A stretch of DNA of 64,000 nt from Rhodothermus marinus DSM 4252 (GTDB taxonomy: Bacteria; Bacteroidota; Rhodothermia; Rhodothermales; Rhodothermaceae), in assembly GCF_000024845.1 (NCBI RefSeq), contig NC_013501.1, positions 810,001-874,000 on the forward strand, read 5' to 3'. This document shows, one piece after another, positions 53,576-63,602 of this stretch (the first letter of the stretch is position 1; each line of letters begins with the position of its first letter). The notes below the pieces were generated by a model. It did not search any database, had not been told where the DNA came from, and saw nothing but the letters and a program-made list of their open reading frames with translations. A program made the position numbers and the translations under genes.

Positions 53576-55183
53576 ATGAAGATCGAACTCTTCGACACGA
53601 CGCTGCGCGACGGTACCCAGGGCGAACACGTTACGCTGACCGTCGACGACAAAATCCGCATCGCCCGCCGACTGGACGACTTCGGCATCGACGTGATCGA
53701 AGGGGGATGGCCGGGCTCGAATCCCAAGGACAAGGAATTTTTCGAGCGGGCCCGGGACATCGAATGGAAGCACGCCCAGATCTGCGCGTTCGGCTCCACG
53801 CGCCGGGCCGGGCTGGCGCCCGAAGACGATCCCAACCTGCGGGCGCTTCTGGAAGCCGGTACGCCCACGGTGGCCATCTTCGGCAAGAGCTGGACGCTGC
53901 ATGCCCGCGTCGCGCTGGGCGTCTCGCTCGAAGAGAATCTGGAGCTGATCGCTTCGTCGGTGGCCTATCTGAAGGCGCACGGCCGCCGCGTCATCTACGA
54001 CGCCGAGCACTTTTTCGATGGCTATCAGGACGATCCGGCCTATGCGCTGGAGACGCTGCGCGCGGCGGCCGAGGCCGGTGCCGACGTGCTGGTGCTCTGC
54101 GACACGAATGGCGGCACGCTCCCGAGCGACATCTACCGGATCGTGGGGGAGGTGCGACGCCAGTTCGACGTGCCGCTGGGCATCCACACGCACAACGACA
54201 CCGGCTGCGCCGTGGCCAACACAATCATGGCCGTGGCGGCCGGCGCCCGGCACGTGCAGGGCACGATCAACGGCATCGGCGAACGCTGCGGGAACGCGGA
54301 CCTGTGCGTGGTCATCCCGAACCTGCAGCTCAAGATGGGCTTCCGGTGCGTGCCCGAAGAGAAGCTGGCCCAGCTGACGGACCTTTCCCGCTTCGTCAAC
54401 GAAGTGGCCAACCTGACGCCGATCGATCGGGCGCCGTACGTGGGGCGGAGCGCCTTCGCGCACAAGGGCGGCGTGCATGTCTCGGCCGTCATGAAGGATC
54501 CCCGGGCTTACGAACACATCCCGCCCGAGAAGGTGGGCAATCGCCGCCGGGTGCTGGTCTCGGACCTGTCGGGCAAGAGCAACATCCAGTATAAGGCCGC
54601 CGAGCTGGGCATCGAACTCAAGGAAGGCGAGCAGGCCCGGCAGGCCGTGCAGCGCATCAAGGAGCTGGAGCACCTGGGCTACGAATTCCAGGGGGCCGAG
54701 GCCTCCTTCGAGCTGCTGCTGCGTACGATCCAGGGCGAAGACACGCGTTTCTTCACGCTGGATCGGCTGCGCGTGCGAACCGAAATCGACGAGGACGGCG
54801 GCATCTGCAACTCGGAGGCCACGCTGGCCATCCGCGTGCAGGATGCGCGTGAACTGGTAGTGGCCGAGGGCAACGGACCGGTCGATGCGCTTTCGAACGC
54901 GCTGCGCAAGGCGTTGCGCTGCTTCTATCCGGATCTCGACCAGGTGCACCTGAGCGACTACAAGGTGCGCGTGCTCAACTCCGACGACGGCACGGCCGCG
55001 GCCGTGCGCGTGCTCGTGGAACACCGGGACGGCGAGCGCCGCTGGCACACGGTGGGCGTTTCGACGAACATCCTGGAGGCGAGCTGGCAGGCGCTGGCCG
55101 ACGGCATCCGCTACTACCTGCTGAAGAAGCGGCAGGGCGAGCTGGCCGCTTCGGCGGCGCTGGCTTCGGCTCAGCGCACGTAA
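53576..55183 (+). CDS. cimA: (R)-citramalate synthase
   Basis: This 535-residue DRE-TIM enzyme starts MKIELFDTTLRDGTQGEHVTLT. It has GGWPGSNPKDKEFF, THNDTGCAVANT with metal-binding histidines, NGIGERCGNADLC and a C-terminal regulatory domain. The GGWPGSNP segment and the E. coli-LeuA-unlike start match the CimA branch, which makes citramalate from pyruvate and acetyl-CoA for isoleucine. It follows leuD by 5 bases as the last gene of the operon. Its last 13 bases overlap the 3' end of the convergent S8 protease gene. Confidence 0.92.
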   Translation: MKIELFDTTLRDGTQGEHVTLTVDDKIRIARRLDDFGIDVIEGGWPGSNPKDKEFFERARDIEWKHAQICAFGSTRRAGLAPEDDPNLRALLEAGTPTVAIFGKSWTLHARVALGVSLEENLELIASSVAYLKAHGRRVIYDAEHFFDGYQDDPAYALETLRAAAEAGADVLVLCDTNGGTLPSDIYRIVGEVRRQFDVPLGIHTHNDTGCAVANTIMAVAAGARHVQGTINGIGERCGNADLCVVIPNLQLKMGFRCVPEEKLAQLTDLSRFVNEVANLTPIDRAPYVGRSAFAHKGGVHVSAVMKDPRAYEHIPPEKVGNRRRVLVSDLSGKSNIQYKAAELGIELKEGEQARQAVQRIKELEHLGYEFQGAEASFELLLRTIQGEDTRFFTLDRLRVRTEIDEDGGICNSEATLAIRVQDARELVVAEGNGPVDALSNALRKALRCFYPDLDQVHLSDYKVRVLNSDDGTAAAVRVLVEHRDGERRWHTVGVSTNILEASWQALADGIRYYLLKKRQGELAASAALASAQRT

Positions 55184-58100
55184 ACGAGCGGGCGGGTCTC
55201 CGCTTTGCCGCCGATCTCCAGGCGGACGAAGTACAGGCCCGAGGCCACCTCGATCCCCGCATCGCTGTGGCCGTCCCAGGTGATGGTATGGCGGCCGGTG
55301 CCCGGCACGCCGTCCACCAGCCGGCGCACCCGCCGCCCCAGCAGGTCGTAGATCATCAGGCGCACGGGTTCGGGATCGGGCACGTCGTACACGATCTGAA
55401 TGACGTTGCCACCGCCGGAAGGCAGGTAGACCTGCACGCCGGCCTCGGCCGGAATCACCTCCAGGTGAATACGCGGCGTTTCGATCGTGAACGTGCCGTC
55501 GCTGACGGCTACGACTACCGTGTACTGGCCGACTTCCTGCGGGGTGAACGTAAACTGACCGCTCTGAGGATCGATGGTGGCGCCGGCCGGCGCTTCAACC
55601 AGCGTGTAGGTCAGCGGATCGCCCTCGGGATCCTCGGCGCGGAATTGATAGCGGAACGTCCGCCCTACCACGAGCACCGTGTCGGTGAGGACAGCCACAA
55701 AGGTTGGCGGGCTGTTGGTATCCTGCACGACGAGCACGGTTCGGGCCGTGTCGGTGGCCAGACCATCTGTGACCAGCAGACGTACCGTGTAAATGCCGGC
55801 CTGATTGAAGCCGGGCACGAACCGGACCTGGCCGGTCAAGGGATCCACCGAGAACCCGTCCGGTCCTTCCAGTACCCGGAAGCTGAGCGAGGCGCAGGCG
55901 TCCGGATCGGTGGCCGTAAATTGCCAGTTGAGCGCCTCGCCTTCACGGACGACCAGCGTATCGGGCACGGACACGAAGGCCGGCGGCTCGTTGGGAATGG
56001 AAGGCCGGATGACCTCGTCCCAGAACCGCTGCGCTTCGTCGGCGGCCTGCACGAGCGTGTCGGCATCGGCGGCCGCCAGAATGGCAAAGGCTACCGGAAT
56101 GCGGCAGCCCGGATCGAGTCGGAAGGGGCCCGCCGCCATGAGCTGCGACACGTCGGTATTGCTGAGATGCGTCCGCTGCAGGCCGCCCGAGAGTGCGCTC
56201 CACTTTTCGCTCTGCGTGAAGCCGTCGTAGAGTTCCGTCGGATTGTCGATCGCCCGGTAGGAGAAGGGGGCCGGCGTCAGCAGGCGAATGGCCGCCAGCG
56301 TGTCGGGGTTGGTGCTTTTATCCTGCACGATGCCCAGGCGACGCGTCGGGTCATAGCGGGCATAGTCCTGGGCGTCCGGATTCAGGTCCCAGTCCAGAAA
56401 AATTCCGGCATACAGCGGAGAAAGCGTTATGGTGCGCGTATTCTCAATGGTGTAGTGGACGATCACAAAGAGCTGGCGCCCCGGAACCGTATCGGCGTAG
56501 GTTTCCTGCAGTACGTTGATGTGCAGCGGGAAGGGCGCTGCCCGGTCGGTCAGTTCGATGGTGCCCTGCTGGGCCGTAAAGCGTCCCGGTGCGATGACTT
56601 CGAGGCTACTGCCCTCGACCGGCTGAAAATCGCGGTGCTGGGTCTCGCCGTCTTCGCCTCGGACGGCATCAGAGACGAACTGCGGTGAGATTCCGGCCAA
56701 TAGGCCCCCTTCAAAAAGCAAATTGTGCCCGTCCAGCGCGAAGCCCACGCCGCTCGACTCTCCGGCAAAGCCCGTCCAGCCGAGGTTGCCGGTGGTGGTG
56801 ATCGACGTCTGGATGCGTCCGGTTGCCAGCGTGGCGGTTTGCTCAGGATTGATCACCAGGCGGAACAGATCGCGGTCGGCGTAGCCGCCATCGGCCTGGA
56901 TGTCGGCCAGAAAAATCGCCGTGCGGTTTTGCGGGGCATCGGAGGCAATGCTGAAGGAAAACGTCACCAGCACGGTATCGCCCGGATCGAGCTGCGACAC
57001 CTGAGCTGCGCCCTGCAGGATGGTGAGGTAGTCGGCGTCGGCGCTCAACTGAAACTGCACCCCGGTGGCCGGGGCCAGATGATTCGTGAAGCGGGCGGTG
57101 AGCTGGACGGTCTCGCCGCTTTCGAGGTAGCCGTCGGCGTCGCTATCGGTCACATCGAGATCGACCAGGCGGATGGCCGGAAAGCCGGTTTCCGTGACGG
57201 CGCGGAAGGCGTTGATGCGGCCGCGGCCCAGGCGTCCGGAAAAGCCCGGATTGACGGCGTCGATCGGGTCGGCGGTCAGGCGGATCTGTTCGCGGGCCTG
57301 ATCGGGCGTGTATTCGGGAAAGCGCGTCCGCACCAGGGCGGCGATGCCAGCCGTCAGGGGACTGGCGAACGAGGTGCCGCTGGCCGATCCCGTGTAGCGG
57401 CCGTTGGGCAGCGTGCTGTTTAGGTTGACGCCCGGCGCGAAGACGTTCACGCTGCGACCGTAGTTCGAAAAGCTGGCCTTGCCGTCGTTGTCTTTGTTGG
57501 TGGCGCCCACCGAGAGCACGCGCGGATGGCTGGCCGGACCGAACGGCACGCGGTCGTTGTCGCCGCTGTCGTTGCCGGCGGCCGCCACGATGAGGCTGCC
57601 CAGATCGGTGGCGAATTCGACCACGTCGGCTTCCAGTCTGGAAAGACCGGGACCGCCCCAGCTCGCATTGATCACCTGCGCGCCGTTCAGGGCAGCGTAC
57701 ACGATTCCCTGATAGCCGTAGCAGATGCTGCGATCCGTGTCAGCGCAGCTCGCATTGATCGGCATAAAGCGGGCGTTCCAGCTACTGCCCGCCACGCCCC
57801 GATTGTTGTTCGTGACGGCGGCGGCCACGCCGGCTACCTGGGTGCCGTGCGCCGCGTTGAGCGGCGTGGCCGAAAGTCCGGAAGGATCGGGCGTATCGTT
57901 GGCAAAATTCCAGCCGTGTACGTCGTCGACGAAGCCGTTGCCGTCGTCGTCGATGCCGTTGTCAGGGATCTCACCCGGGTTGGTCCACACGTTGTCGATC
58001 AGATCGGGATGACGCCAGTCGGTGCCGCCGTCCACGATGGCGATGACCACGTCGCCCTGTTCGCCCTTGACCACGTCCCAGGCTTCCGGCGCCTGAATGC

Positions 58101-58536
58101 GTGGCAGGTGGGTCATCTGTGGGTAAAGCGAGTCGTTGGGGACCTCCACGATCTGCCGGATCGGCAGCGGCTCGGCGTACACGACGCCGGGCAGGCGGCT
58201 CAACTCGGCCGCCACGCGCCAGGGCGAGATCGGACGGTTGTAGCGCAATAGATAGATGGTGCGCAGACGGTCCAGCGCGGGATGCGGACGTTTCCGGGCC
58301 GCCTGCTCCAGAAAAGGAAAGGCCGGCTCCAGCACAACGGGCTCGAAACGGGCCAGCGTGCGGTCCAGCATCGGACGGCCGGTTTTCCCGGCCTGCAGCG
58401 TGATCGGCGCTTCAAACTTGACAACGACAACGCCGGGCTGGACAGGCATTCGAGGAGTGCGATCGGCTCGGGCCGACCGGACGAATACACCCGTGAGCAG
58501 CAGTGCGAAAAAGACGGATCGCAGAGCGAAACGCAT
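55171..58536 (-). CDS. Secreted S8 (subtilisin-like) peptidase with Ig-like and sorting domains
   Basis: This predicted protein of 1121 residues starts at MRFALRSVFFALL with a signal peptide. It has a short inhibitor-like region and a subtilisin domain with D169 (IVDGGTDWRHPD), H230 (AHGTQVAGVA) and S389 (GTSFASPLTAG). A beta-rich region follows, then two cadherin/He_PIG-like Ig modules (FTATDPDACASLSFRVLEGP and RAEDPEGDPLTYTLVEAP). A C-terminal sorting domain closes it (IYDLLGRRVRRL, GLYFVRLEIG). It should be an extracellular protease. The frame could start 12 residues earlier at 58572. Its 3' end overlaps cimA by 13 bases. Confidence 0.9.
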   Translation of the reverse strand: MRFALRSVFFALLLTGVFVRSARADRTPRMPVQPGVVVVKFEAPITLQAGKTGRPMLDRTLARFEPVVLEPAFPFLEQAARKRPHPALDRLRTIYLLRYNRPISPWRVAAELSRLPGVVYAEPLPIRQIVEVPNDSLYPQMTHLPRIQAPEAWDVVKGEQGDVVIAIVDGGTDWRHPDLIDNVWTNPGEIPDNGIDDDGNGFVDDVHGWNFANDTPDPSGLSATPLNAAHGTQVAGVAAAVTNNNRGVAGSSWNARFMPINASCADTDRSICYGYQGIVYAALNGAQVINASWGGPGLSRLEADVVEFATDLGSLIVAAAGNDSGDNDRVPFGPASHPRVLSVGATNKDNDGKASFSNYGRSVNVFAPGVNLNSTLPNGRYTGSASGTSFASPLTAGIAALVRTRFPEYTPDQAREQIRLTADPIDAVNPGFSGRLGRGRINAFRAVTETGFPAIRLVDLDVTDSDADGYLESGETVQLTARFTNHLAPATGVQFQLSADADYLTILQGAAQVSQLDPGDTVLVTFSFSIASDAPQNRTAIFLADIQADGGYADRDLFRLVINPEQTATLATGRIQTSITTTGNLGWTGFAGESSGVGFALDGHNLLFEGGLLAGISPQFVSDAVRGEDGETQHRDFQPVEGSSLEVIAPGRFTAQQGTIELTDRAAPFPLHINVLQETYADTVPGRQLFVIVHYTIENTRTITLSPLYAGIFLDWDLNPDAQDYARYDPTRRLGIVQDKSTNPDTLAAIRLLTPAPFSYRAIDNPTELYDGFTQSEKWSALSGGLQRTHLSNTDVSQLMAAGPFRLDPGCRIPVAFAILAAADADTLVQAADEAQRFWDEVIRPSIPNEPPAFVSVPDTLVVREGEALNWQFTATDPDACASLSFRVLEGPDGFSVDPLTGQVRFVPGFNQAGIYTVRLLVTDGLATDTARTVLVVQDTNSPPTFVAVLTDTVLVVGRTFRYQFRAEDPEGDPLTYTLVEAPAGATIDPQSGQFTFTPQEVGQYTVVVAVSDGTFTIETPRIHLEVIPAEAGVQVYLPSGGGNVIQIVYDVPDPEPVRLMIYDLLGRRVRRLVDGVPGTGRHTITWDGHSDAGIEVASGLYFVRLEIGGKAETRPLVYVR

Positions 58537-58618
58537 GGCTTTCGTCGGTTCGCGAAGCGTTTGTCGCTTCAAAATAACGCCCGTCCCGGTCTGAATCCAG
58601 ACGGATGCGACGATGCGG

Positions 58619-59470
58619 TCAGGAGTCGGCTTCGTGCCGATCCAGCGATTTGGCCTCCTCCCAGTAGCGATCCATTTCGTCCAGATCGGCCTCGGCCGGG
58701 GTGCGGCCCTGCTCGGCCAGCCGCGCTTCGATGTGCCGGAAGCGGCGAATGAACTTGTTGTTGGTGCGCTGCAGGGCGTTTTCCGGATTCAGCCCCAGCA
58801 GCCGCGCATAGTTCACGAGCGCAAACAGCACATCGCCCAGCTCGTCTTCCAGTTTTTCCGGGGCGGCTCCGGTCTGTGTCAGCTGGTGGAACTCCTGCAG
58901 CTCCTCTTCCACTTTCTGCCAGGCCTGCTCCCGTTCCGGAAAGTCGAAGCCCACACCGGCCGCCTTTTCCTGAATCCGGTAAGCCCGCAGCAGGCCCGGC
59001 AGGTGCCGCGGTACGCCTTCGAGTGCCGAAACCTGCTCCTTGCGGGCGGCCGCTTTTTCTCGAAGCTTGATCTGCTCCCAGTTGCTCAGCACTTCCTGCA
59101 CGCTCCCTACCTGCACGTCCCCGAAAACATGCGGGTGGCGCCGGATGAGCTTTTCGGTTTCGGTTTCGATCACGTCTTTCAGCGTGAAGCGTCCGGCCTG
59201 CTCGGCCATGACGCTGTGGAACACCACATGCAACAGCAGGTCGCCCAGCTCGCGCTTGAGTTCTTCCCAGTCGTTTTCTTCGATGGCCGAGACGACCTCG
59301 TAGGCTTCCTCGATGAGCAGGTGCTTGACCGACTCGTGCGTCTGCTCCCGATCCCAGGGGCAATCGCGGCGAAGCTGGCGCACGATCGCCACAAAGTCGG
59401 CGTAAGCCTCCAGCCGGTCTTCCGATTCGCGAAACGACGGATCGTAGGGTTTCTTTTCTGCTTCCGCCAT
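58619..59470 (-). CDS. mazG: Nucleoside triphosphate pyrophosphohydrolase MazG
   Basis: This predicted protein of 283 residues has two MazG domains. The first contains CPWDREQTHESVKHLLIEEAYEVVSAIEE and RELGDLLLHVVFHS, with the metal-binding acidic residues. The second contains EKLEDELGDVLFALVNYARLL. The enzyme hydrolyses NTPs, including damaged ones, and in E. coli affects ppGpp levels. The open frame extends to 59599, but homology begins near MAEAEKKPYDPSF, so ATG 59470 is used. It precedes the S8 gene by 82 bases. Confidence 0.92.
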   Translation of the reverse strand: MAEAEKKPYDPSFRESEDRLEAYADFVAIVRQLRRDCPWDREQTHESVKHLLIEEAYEVVSAIEENDWEELKRELGDLLLHVVFHSVMAEQAGRFTLKDVIETETEKLIRRHPHVFGDVQVGSVQEVLSNWEQIKLREKAAARKEQVSALEGVPRHLPGLLRAYRIQEKAAGVGFDFPEREQAWQKVEEELQEFHQLTQTGAAPEKLEDELGDVLFALVNYARLLGLNPENALQRTNNKFIRRFRHIEARLAEQGRTPAEADLDEMDRYWEEAKSLDRHEADS

Positions 59471-59673
59471 GATTCCAGCGGTTAATGACCCGGGTGCAAC
59501 CGACGGCACCATAACCACCCGAGGCGCGATTTGTTTTGCAGTGCACAGGGGCGGCGGGTGACGAAAAAATTTCTCGTACTGGATCAAAGGGTGTGACATA
59601 CTGTTGACACTAATCGTAAATTAACTTCCTCATTGCATCTCCTGGCGGGCTCGTGTGCGCACCGCAGGGAGGG

Positions 59674-59688
59674 CCGGCCTCTGGCCGG
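59674..59688 (+). promoter_or_regulatory. Small hairpin in the ssb 5' region
   Basis: CCGGCC and GGCCGG pair around a 3-base loop 62 bases before the ssb ATG. The 280-base gap 59471-59750 also holds TTGACA at about 59598 and an AT-rich TAAATTAA stretch, so a promoter is likely here, but spacing to a -10 is not convincing. Confidence 0.3.
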
Positions 59689-59750
59689 TGGACTCGTGTG
59701 CCAGCCGCCAGGACTCATGGAATCACCAACCAAAAACCAGGAGGTGCATC

Positions 59751-60236
59751 ATGGCACGCAGCATCAACAAAGTCATCCTCGTCGGCAACCTGGGGCAGGA
59801 TCCCGAACTCCGCTACACGCCCGGCGGCACGGCCGTCTGCAACATGCGTCTGGCCACCAACGAAGTCTATCGGGATGCCGATGGTAACATGGTGGAGCGC
59901 ACGGAGTGGCACAATCTGGTGGCCTGGGGACGGCTGGCCGAGATCTGCAATCAGTACCTCCGGAAGGGCTCCAAGGTGTACGTCGAAGGCTCGCTCCAGA
60001 CGCGCTCGTGGGAGGACCGCGATGGCAACACCCGGTACACGACGGAGATCAAGATCCGGGAGATGGTGATGCTGGATCCGCGGAGCGAGGCCACGCCCGA
60101 GCCGGAGGCGGCCGTTACGGCTTCGACGCAGCGCCAGGCGACCGCGCCGCGTCAGACGTTTGCGCCGGAGCCCGAACCGGAAGCCTTCGATGAGGACGCC
60201 TACACGCTGTCGCCGGACGACGACCTGCCGTTCTGA
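59751..60236 (+). CDS. ssb: Single-stranded DNA-binding protein
   Basis: This 161-residue protein has an OB fold over residues 1-110 ([51 protein letters not shown]). A short glutamine/proline-rich linker follows, and the C-terminal acidic tip DDDLPF recruits repair and replication partners. AGGAGG lies seven bases before ATG 59751, which fixes the start against an open frame running back to 59655. It is a monocistronic gene ending at a strong bidirectional terminator. Confidence 0.96.
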   Translation: MARSINKVILVGNLGQDPELRYTPGGTAVCNMRLATNEVYRDADGNMVERTEWHNLVAWGRLAEICNQYLRKGSKVYVEGSLQTRSWEDRDGNTRYTTEIKIREMVMLDPRSEATPEPEAAVTASTQRQATAPRQTFAPEPEPEAFDEDAYTLSPDDDLPF

Positions 60237-60251
60237 GTGCGCAACAGAAGC

Positions 60252-60288
60252 AAAAAAAGCGGGGCGCCCATTACAGGCGCCCCGCTTT
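60252..60288. terminator. Bidirectional terminator between ssb and the DegP-like gene
   Basis: AAAGCGGGGCGCC (60256-60268) and GGCGCCCCGCTTT (60276-60288) form a perfect 13-bp stem with a 7-base loop. A-rich and T-rich flanks make it usable on both strands between convergent genes. Confidence 0.9.
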
Positions 60289-60299
60289 GTTATGATCGC

Positions 60300-61835
60300 T
60301 CAGGAGCCGGGTTTCTGCAGGGCGGTGATCAGGGTGCCGCCGGATTGCGGATCGTAGAGCCGGAGCAGGAACGTGGCGCCCGGCTTGATGGCCTGGTAGG
60401 CCTTCTCGAATTCCTCCACGTTTCGCACCGGCTTGCGATCGACTTCCGTGATGATCAGGCCGCGGCGCAGGTTTGCCTCGCGGTAGGCCGCGCTATTGGG
60501 ATCGACGTCCGTAATCAACACGCCTGCTACGTCGGTGTCTTCCAGGTTGAAGCGGCGGGCCAGCTCCGGCGTGATGTCGGCGATCGAGAAGCCCAGCTCT
60601 TCCATCAGGTCCGATTCCGCACCGCGGCCGCTTTGCGTGCGCCGGCGTGAGGCCGTCGCCCCTTCGGACGGGGCGGCCCCCAGTTTGACGGTAACCGTAC
60701 GGGTTTCGCCGTCGCGGTTGATTGTCAGCTTAACTTCGTCGCCCGGCCGGTGCGTGCTGATGATTTTCGAAAGCTCCAGGTGATTCGTCAGCTGCTGGCC
60801 GTCAATAGCCACGATGAGGTCGCCCGGTTTGATGCCGGCCTTTTCGGCCGCCGAGCCTTCTTCGACGGTGACGACCTGGGCGGCGCCGCGCGGCAGGTTC
60901 AGCGCTTTGATCACCGAGGGCGCGGCGGCCGTGTACTGCACGCCCAGGCGGGCGCGCTCGACGTGGCCGGTTTCGATGAGCTGGGGCACCACGTACTGGA
61001 CGATGTCCACCGGGATGGCAAAGCCAATGCCCTGATAGCCGCCCGTGCGGGTGTAGATGGCCGTGTTGATGCCGATCAGCTCGCCGCGCAGGTTGACCAG
61101 GGGGCCGCCCGAGTTGCCCGGGTTGATCGCCGCGTCGGTCTGGATGAAGTTCTGTACGGCCGGCCCCTCGCTGTAGTAGCGGTTCAGCGCGCTGATGATG
61201 CCAGCCGTCACCGTGTTGCTGAGCTGGGGCGACAGCGGCGAGCCGAAGGCCAGCACCCACTGCCCGACCCGCAGCGAACTGGCGTCGCCCATGGAGATGT
61301 AGGGCAGGTTCTCGGCGTCGATCTTCAACACGGCCAGGTCGCTCTGCGGGTCGGTGCCCACGACTTCCGCGTCGTAGGTGGTGCCGTCGTGCAGCACCAC
61401 CTGCAGCTCATCGGCGCCTTCCACCACATGGTTGTTCGTCACGATGTAGCCGTCGGCGCGGATGATCACGCCCGAGCCCAGTCCCTGGGAGCGGAATTCC
61501 TCGGGCATGTCGGGCATGCGAAAGTTGAAAAACTCCTCGAAGGGAGTGCCTTCGAAGGGATTCCAGCGGAACGGTTGTCGCCGGATGACCCTTTCCGAGC
61601 GGATCTGCACCACGGTGGGGTTGACGCGTTCGGCCACGGCCACGAAGGCTTCCTCCAGGGAGTTGACGGCGGCCCCTTCGATCCGTGTGCCGCCGTTTTC
61701 CTCGCGGGCCAATGTGGGCGTCGTGGCCCGGTTGCTCAGCCCGAGCAGGTTGGCGCCGGCCGTGGTGAAAAACACACCGGCCAGGAAGGCAATCACCACC
61801 AGCGCAATGATCGAAAGCGTTCGCGTCCGTCGCAT
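60300..61835 (-). CDS. DegP/HtrA-type periplasmic serine protease
   Basis: This 511-residue protein has an N-terminal membrane anchor or signal (residues 8-28, TLSIIALVVIAFLAGVFF). The trypsin-like domain has H136 (TNNHVVEG), D166 (SDLAVLK) and S242 (NPGNSGGPL). Two PDZ domains follow (about residues 280-375, RLGVQYTAA and GDLIVAIDGQ; and about 425-505, GVLITDVDPNS). It degrades or refolds damaged envelope proteins. GAGGTGCC directly precedes the ATG. Whether it is DegP, DegQ or DegS-like cannot be settled by eye; two PDZ domains exclude DegS. Confidence 0.94.
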   Translation of the reverse strand: MRRTRTLSIIALVVIAFLAGVFFTTAGANLLGLSNRATTPTLAREENGGTRIEGAAVNSLEEAFVAVAERVNPTVVQIRSERVIRRQPFRWNPFEGTPFEEFFNFRMPDMPEEFRSQGLGSGVIIRADGYIVTNNHVVEGADELQVVLHDGTTYDAEVVGTDPQSDLAVLKIDAENLPYISMGDASSLRVGQWVLAFGSPLSPQLSNTVTAGIISALNRYYSEGPAVQNFIQTDAAINPGNSGGPLVNLRGELIGINTAIYTRTGGYQGIGFAIPVDIVQYVVPQLIETGHVERARLGVQYTAAAPSVIKALNLPRGAAQVVTVEEGSAAEKAGIKPGDLIVAIDGQQLTNHLELSKIISTHRPGDEVKLTINRDGETRTVTVKLGAAPSEGATASRRRTQSGRGAESDLMEELGFSIADITPELARRFNLEDTDVAGVLITDVDPNSAAYREANLRRGLIITEVDRKPVRNVEEFEKAYQAIKPGATFLLRLYDPQSGGTLITALQKPGS

Positions 61836-61992
61836 GGCACCTCAGGGTTTGATGCAACGCAGTTTCACCGTACTAACGGCAGGATTTTCTGAAGGATCAG
61901 GTTGAAGCGCTACGTTGTCGTAACGCGTGCACCTGCTGGCCGAAGCCGAAAGAAGAACGGAAGGGGAGCAGCTTTTCGTATTTCTGGCTACA

Positions 61993-62026
61993 AGAAAAAA
62001 GCGCGGAGCCGTGGGGCTCCGCGCTT
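61993..62026 (-). terminator. Intrinsic terminator of fumC
   Basis: AAGCGCGGAGCC (61999-62010) and GGCTCCGCGCTT (62015-62026) form a perfect 12-bp stem. On the minus strand it ends in six T, 24 bases downstream of the fumC stop. The remaining 61836-61992 is the degP upstream region without a clear promoter. Confidence 0.9.
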
Positions 62027-62049
62027 CGGGGCGTCGCTTCCGTTGCGAC

Positions 62050-63453
62050 TCAGTGGCGGGCGATGCCCGGCTCGGTCATTTCGCGGACGTTCAGCACGCG
62101 GTCGAGCTCTTCGTCCGAAAGCAATCCCATTTCTTTGACGACTTCCCGGACCGACTTGCGCTCGGCCGCCGCCTTTTTGGCCACCTCGGCGGCTTTGTCG
62201 TAGCCGATAATGGGGTTCAGGGCGGTGGCGATGGCCGGGTTCAGCTCCAGCAGCTGGCGGCAGCGTTCCCGATCCGCTTCGATTCCGTCCACGCAGCGCG
62301 TGCGGAACGCCTCGCAGCCGTTGGTCAGGATCTGAATGCTTTCGAGCATGGCGTAGGCCATGACGGGCATCATCGTGTTGAGTTCGAAGTTGCCGTGCTG
62401 GCCGCCGATGGTGATCGTCAGGTGATTGCCCATCACGCGGGCGCAGATCATCATCATCATCTCGCAGTGCACGGGGTTGACCTTGCCCGGCATGATCGAC
62501 GAACCCGGCTGCACGGCGGGCAGGCGGATCTCGGCCAGGCCGCTGGTCGGACCACTGGCCAGCCAGCGGATGTCGTTGGCGATTTTCATCAACGCGACGG
62601 CCAGTGTGTTGAGCGCGCCGGAGACCGACACGTAGGCGTCCTTGCTGCCCTGGGCCTCGAAGTGGTTTTCGGCTTCCCGGAAGGGCAGGCCGGTCAGGTC
62701 GCTGATGTGTTCGATGGCGCGCGCGGGGAACTCCGGGTGGCGGTTGATGCCCGTGCCGGTGGCCGTGCCGCCCAGCGCCAGCTCCGACAGTTCGTGTGAA
62801 ACGGTGCGGAGCCGCCGGATGGCATGGTCGATCTGGGAAGCATAGCCGCCGAACTCCTGGCCGAGCCGCACGGGCGTGGCGTCCATCAGGTGCGTGCGGC
62901 CGCTTTTGATCACGTCGTCGAACTGCTCGGCCTTTTCCTGTAGGCTGGTGCGCAGCCGGAGCAGGGCCGGGATCAGCTCGTTTTCCAGGGCCACGCGGGC
63001 GGCAATGTGCATGGCCGTGGGAATCACGTCGTTCGACGACTGGGACATGTTTACGTCGTCGTTCGGGTGCACGAGCTTGCTGCCCCGCTCGCCGCCCAGC
63101 ATTTCGGTGGCCAGGTTGGCGATCACCTCGTTGGCGTTCATGTTCGTCGAGGTGCCGCTACCGGTCTGGAAGATGTCCACGACGAACTGATCGTCCAGTT
63201 CGCCGCTGATCACCCGCCGGGCGGCCTTTTCGATGGCTTCGGCCTTTTCGGGAGGCAGCAGGCCCAGCTCCCGGTTGGCGCGGGCGGCGGCCAGCTTGAC
63301 GATGCCCAGCGCTTCGATAAAGCGACGCGGAAAGCGCAGTCCACTGACCGGAAAGTTCTCGACGGCGCGTTGCGTCTGGGCGCCGTAGAGCGCGTCGGCC
63401 GGGACGCGCACCTCACCGAGCGAGTCGCGTTCAATGCGATAAGCCTGTGCCAT
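62050..63453 (-). CDS. fumC: Class II fumarate hydratase
   Basis: This 467-residue TCA-cycle enzyme interconverts fumarate and malate without Fe-S. It contains GSGTSTNMNANEV near residue 98, the catalytic H188 in GRTHLMDATP, and the family signature with catalytic S318 in PGSSIMPGKVNP. AGGA precedes the ATG. All motifs and length match FumC; the aspartase and argininosuccinate lyase relatives differ at these positions. Divergent from panC. Confidence 0.97.
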   Translation of the reverse strand: MAQAYRIERDSLGEVRVPADALYGAQTQRAVENFPVSGLRFPRRFIEALGIVKLAAARANRELGLLPPEKAEAIEKAARRVISGELDDQFVVDIFQTGSGTSTNMNANEVIANLATEMLGGERGSKLVHPNDDVNMSQSSNDVIPTAMHIAARVALENELIPALLRLRTSLQEKAEQFDDVIKSGRTHLMDATPVRLGQEFGGYASQIDHAIRRLRTVSHELSELALGGTATGTGINRHPEFPARAIEHISDLTGLPFREAENHFEAQGSKDAYVSVSGALNTLAVALMKIANDIRWLASGPTSGLAEIRLPAVQPGSSIMPGKVNPVHCEMMMMICARVMGNHLTITIGGQHGNFELNTMMPVMAYAMLESIQILTNGCEAFRTRCVDGIEADRERCRQLLELNPAIATALNPIIGYDKAAEVAKKAAAERKSVREVVKEMGLLSDEELDRVLNVREMTEPGIARH

Positions 63454-63602
63454 GGCAGATTTCCTGTTGGTAGGATGCCGCGAAAACGTTTTGCCGCTAC
63501 TAACTTACAACGCCCGGTGTAGAAAAAAAGACGCAGCAGGACGGTCGGGCATTTTTTCGTGGTTTTTCAGTAGATTGCAGGGCTGCAAAACAGGAGTGAG
63601 CA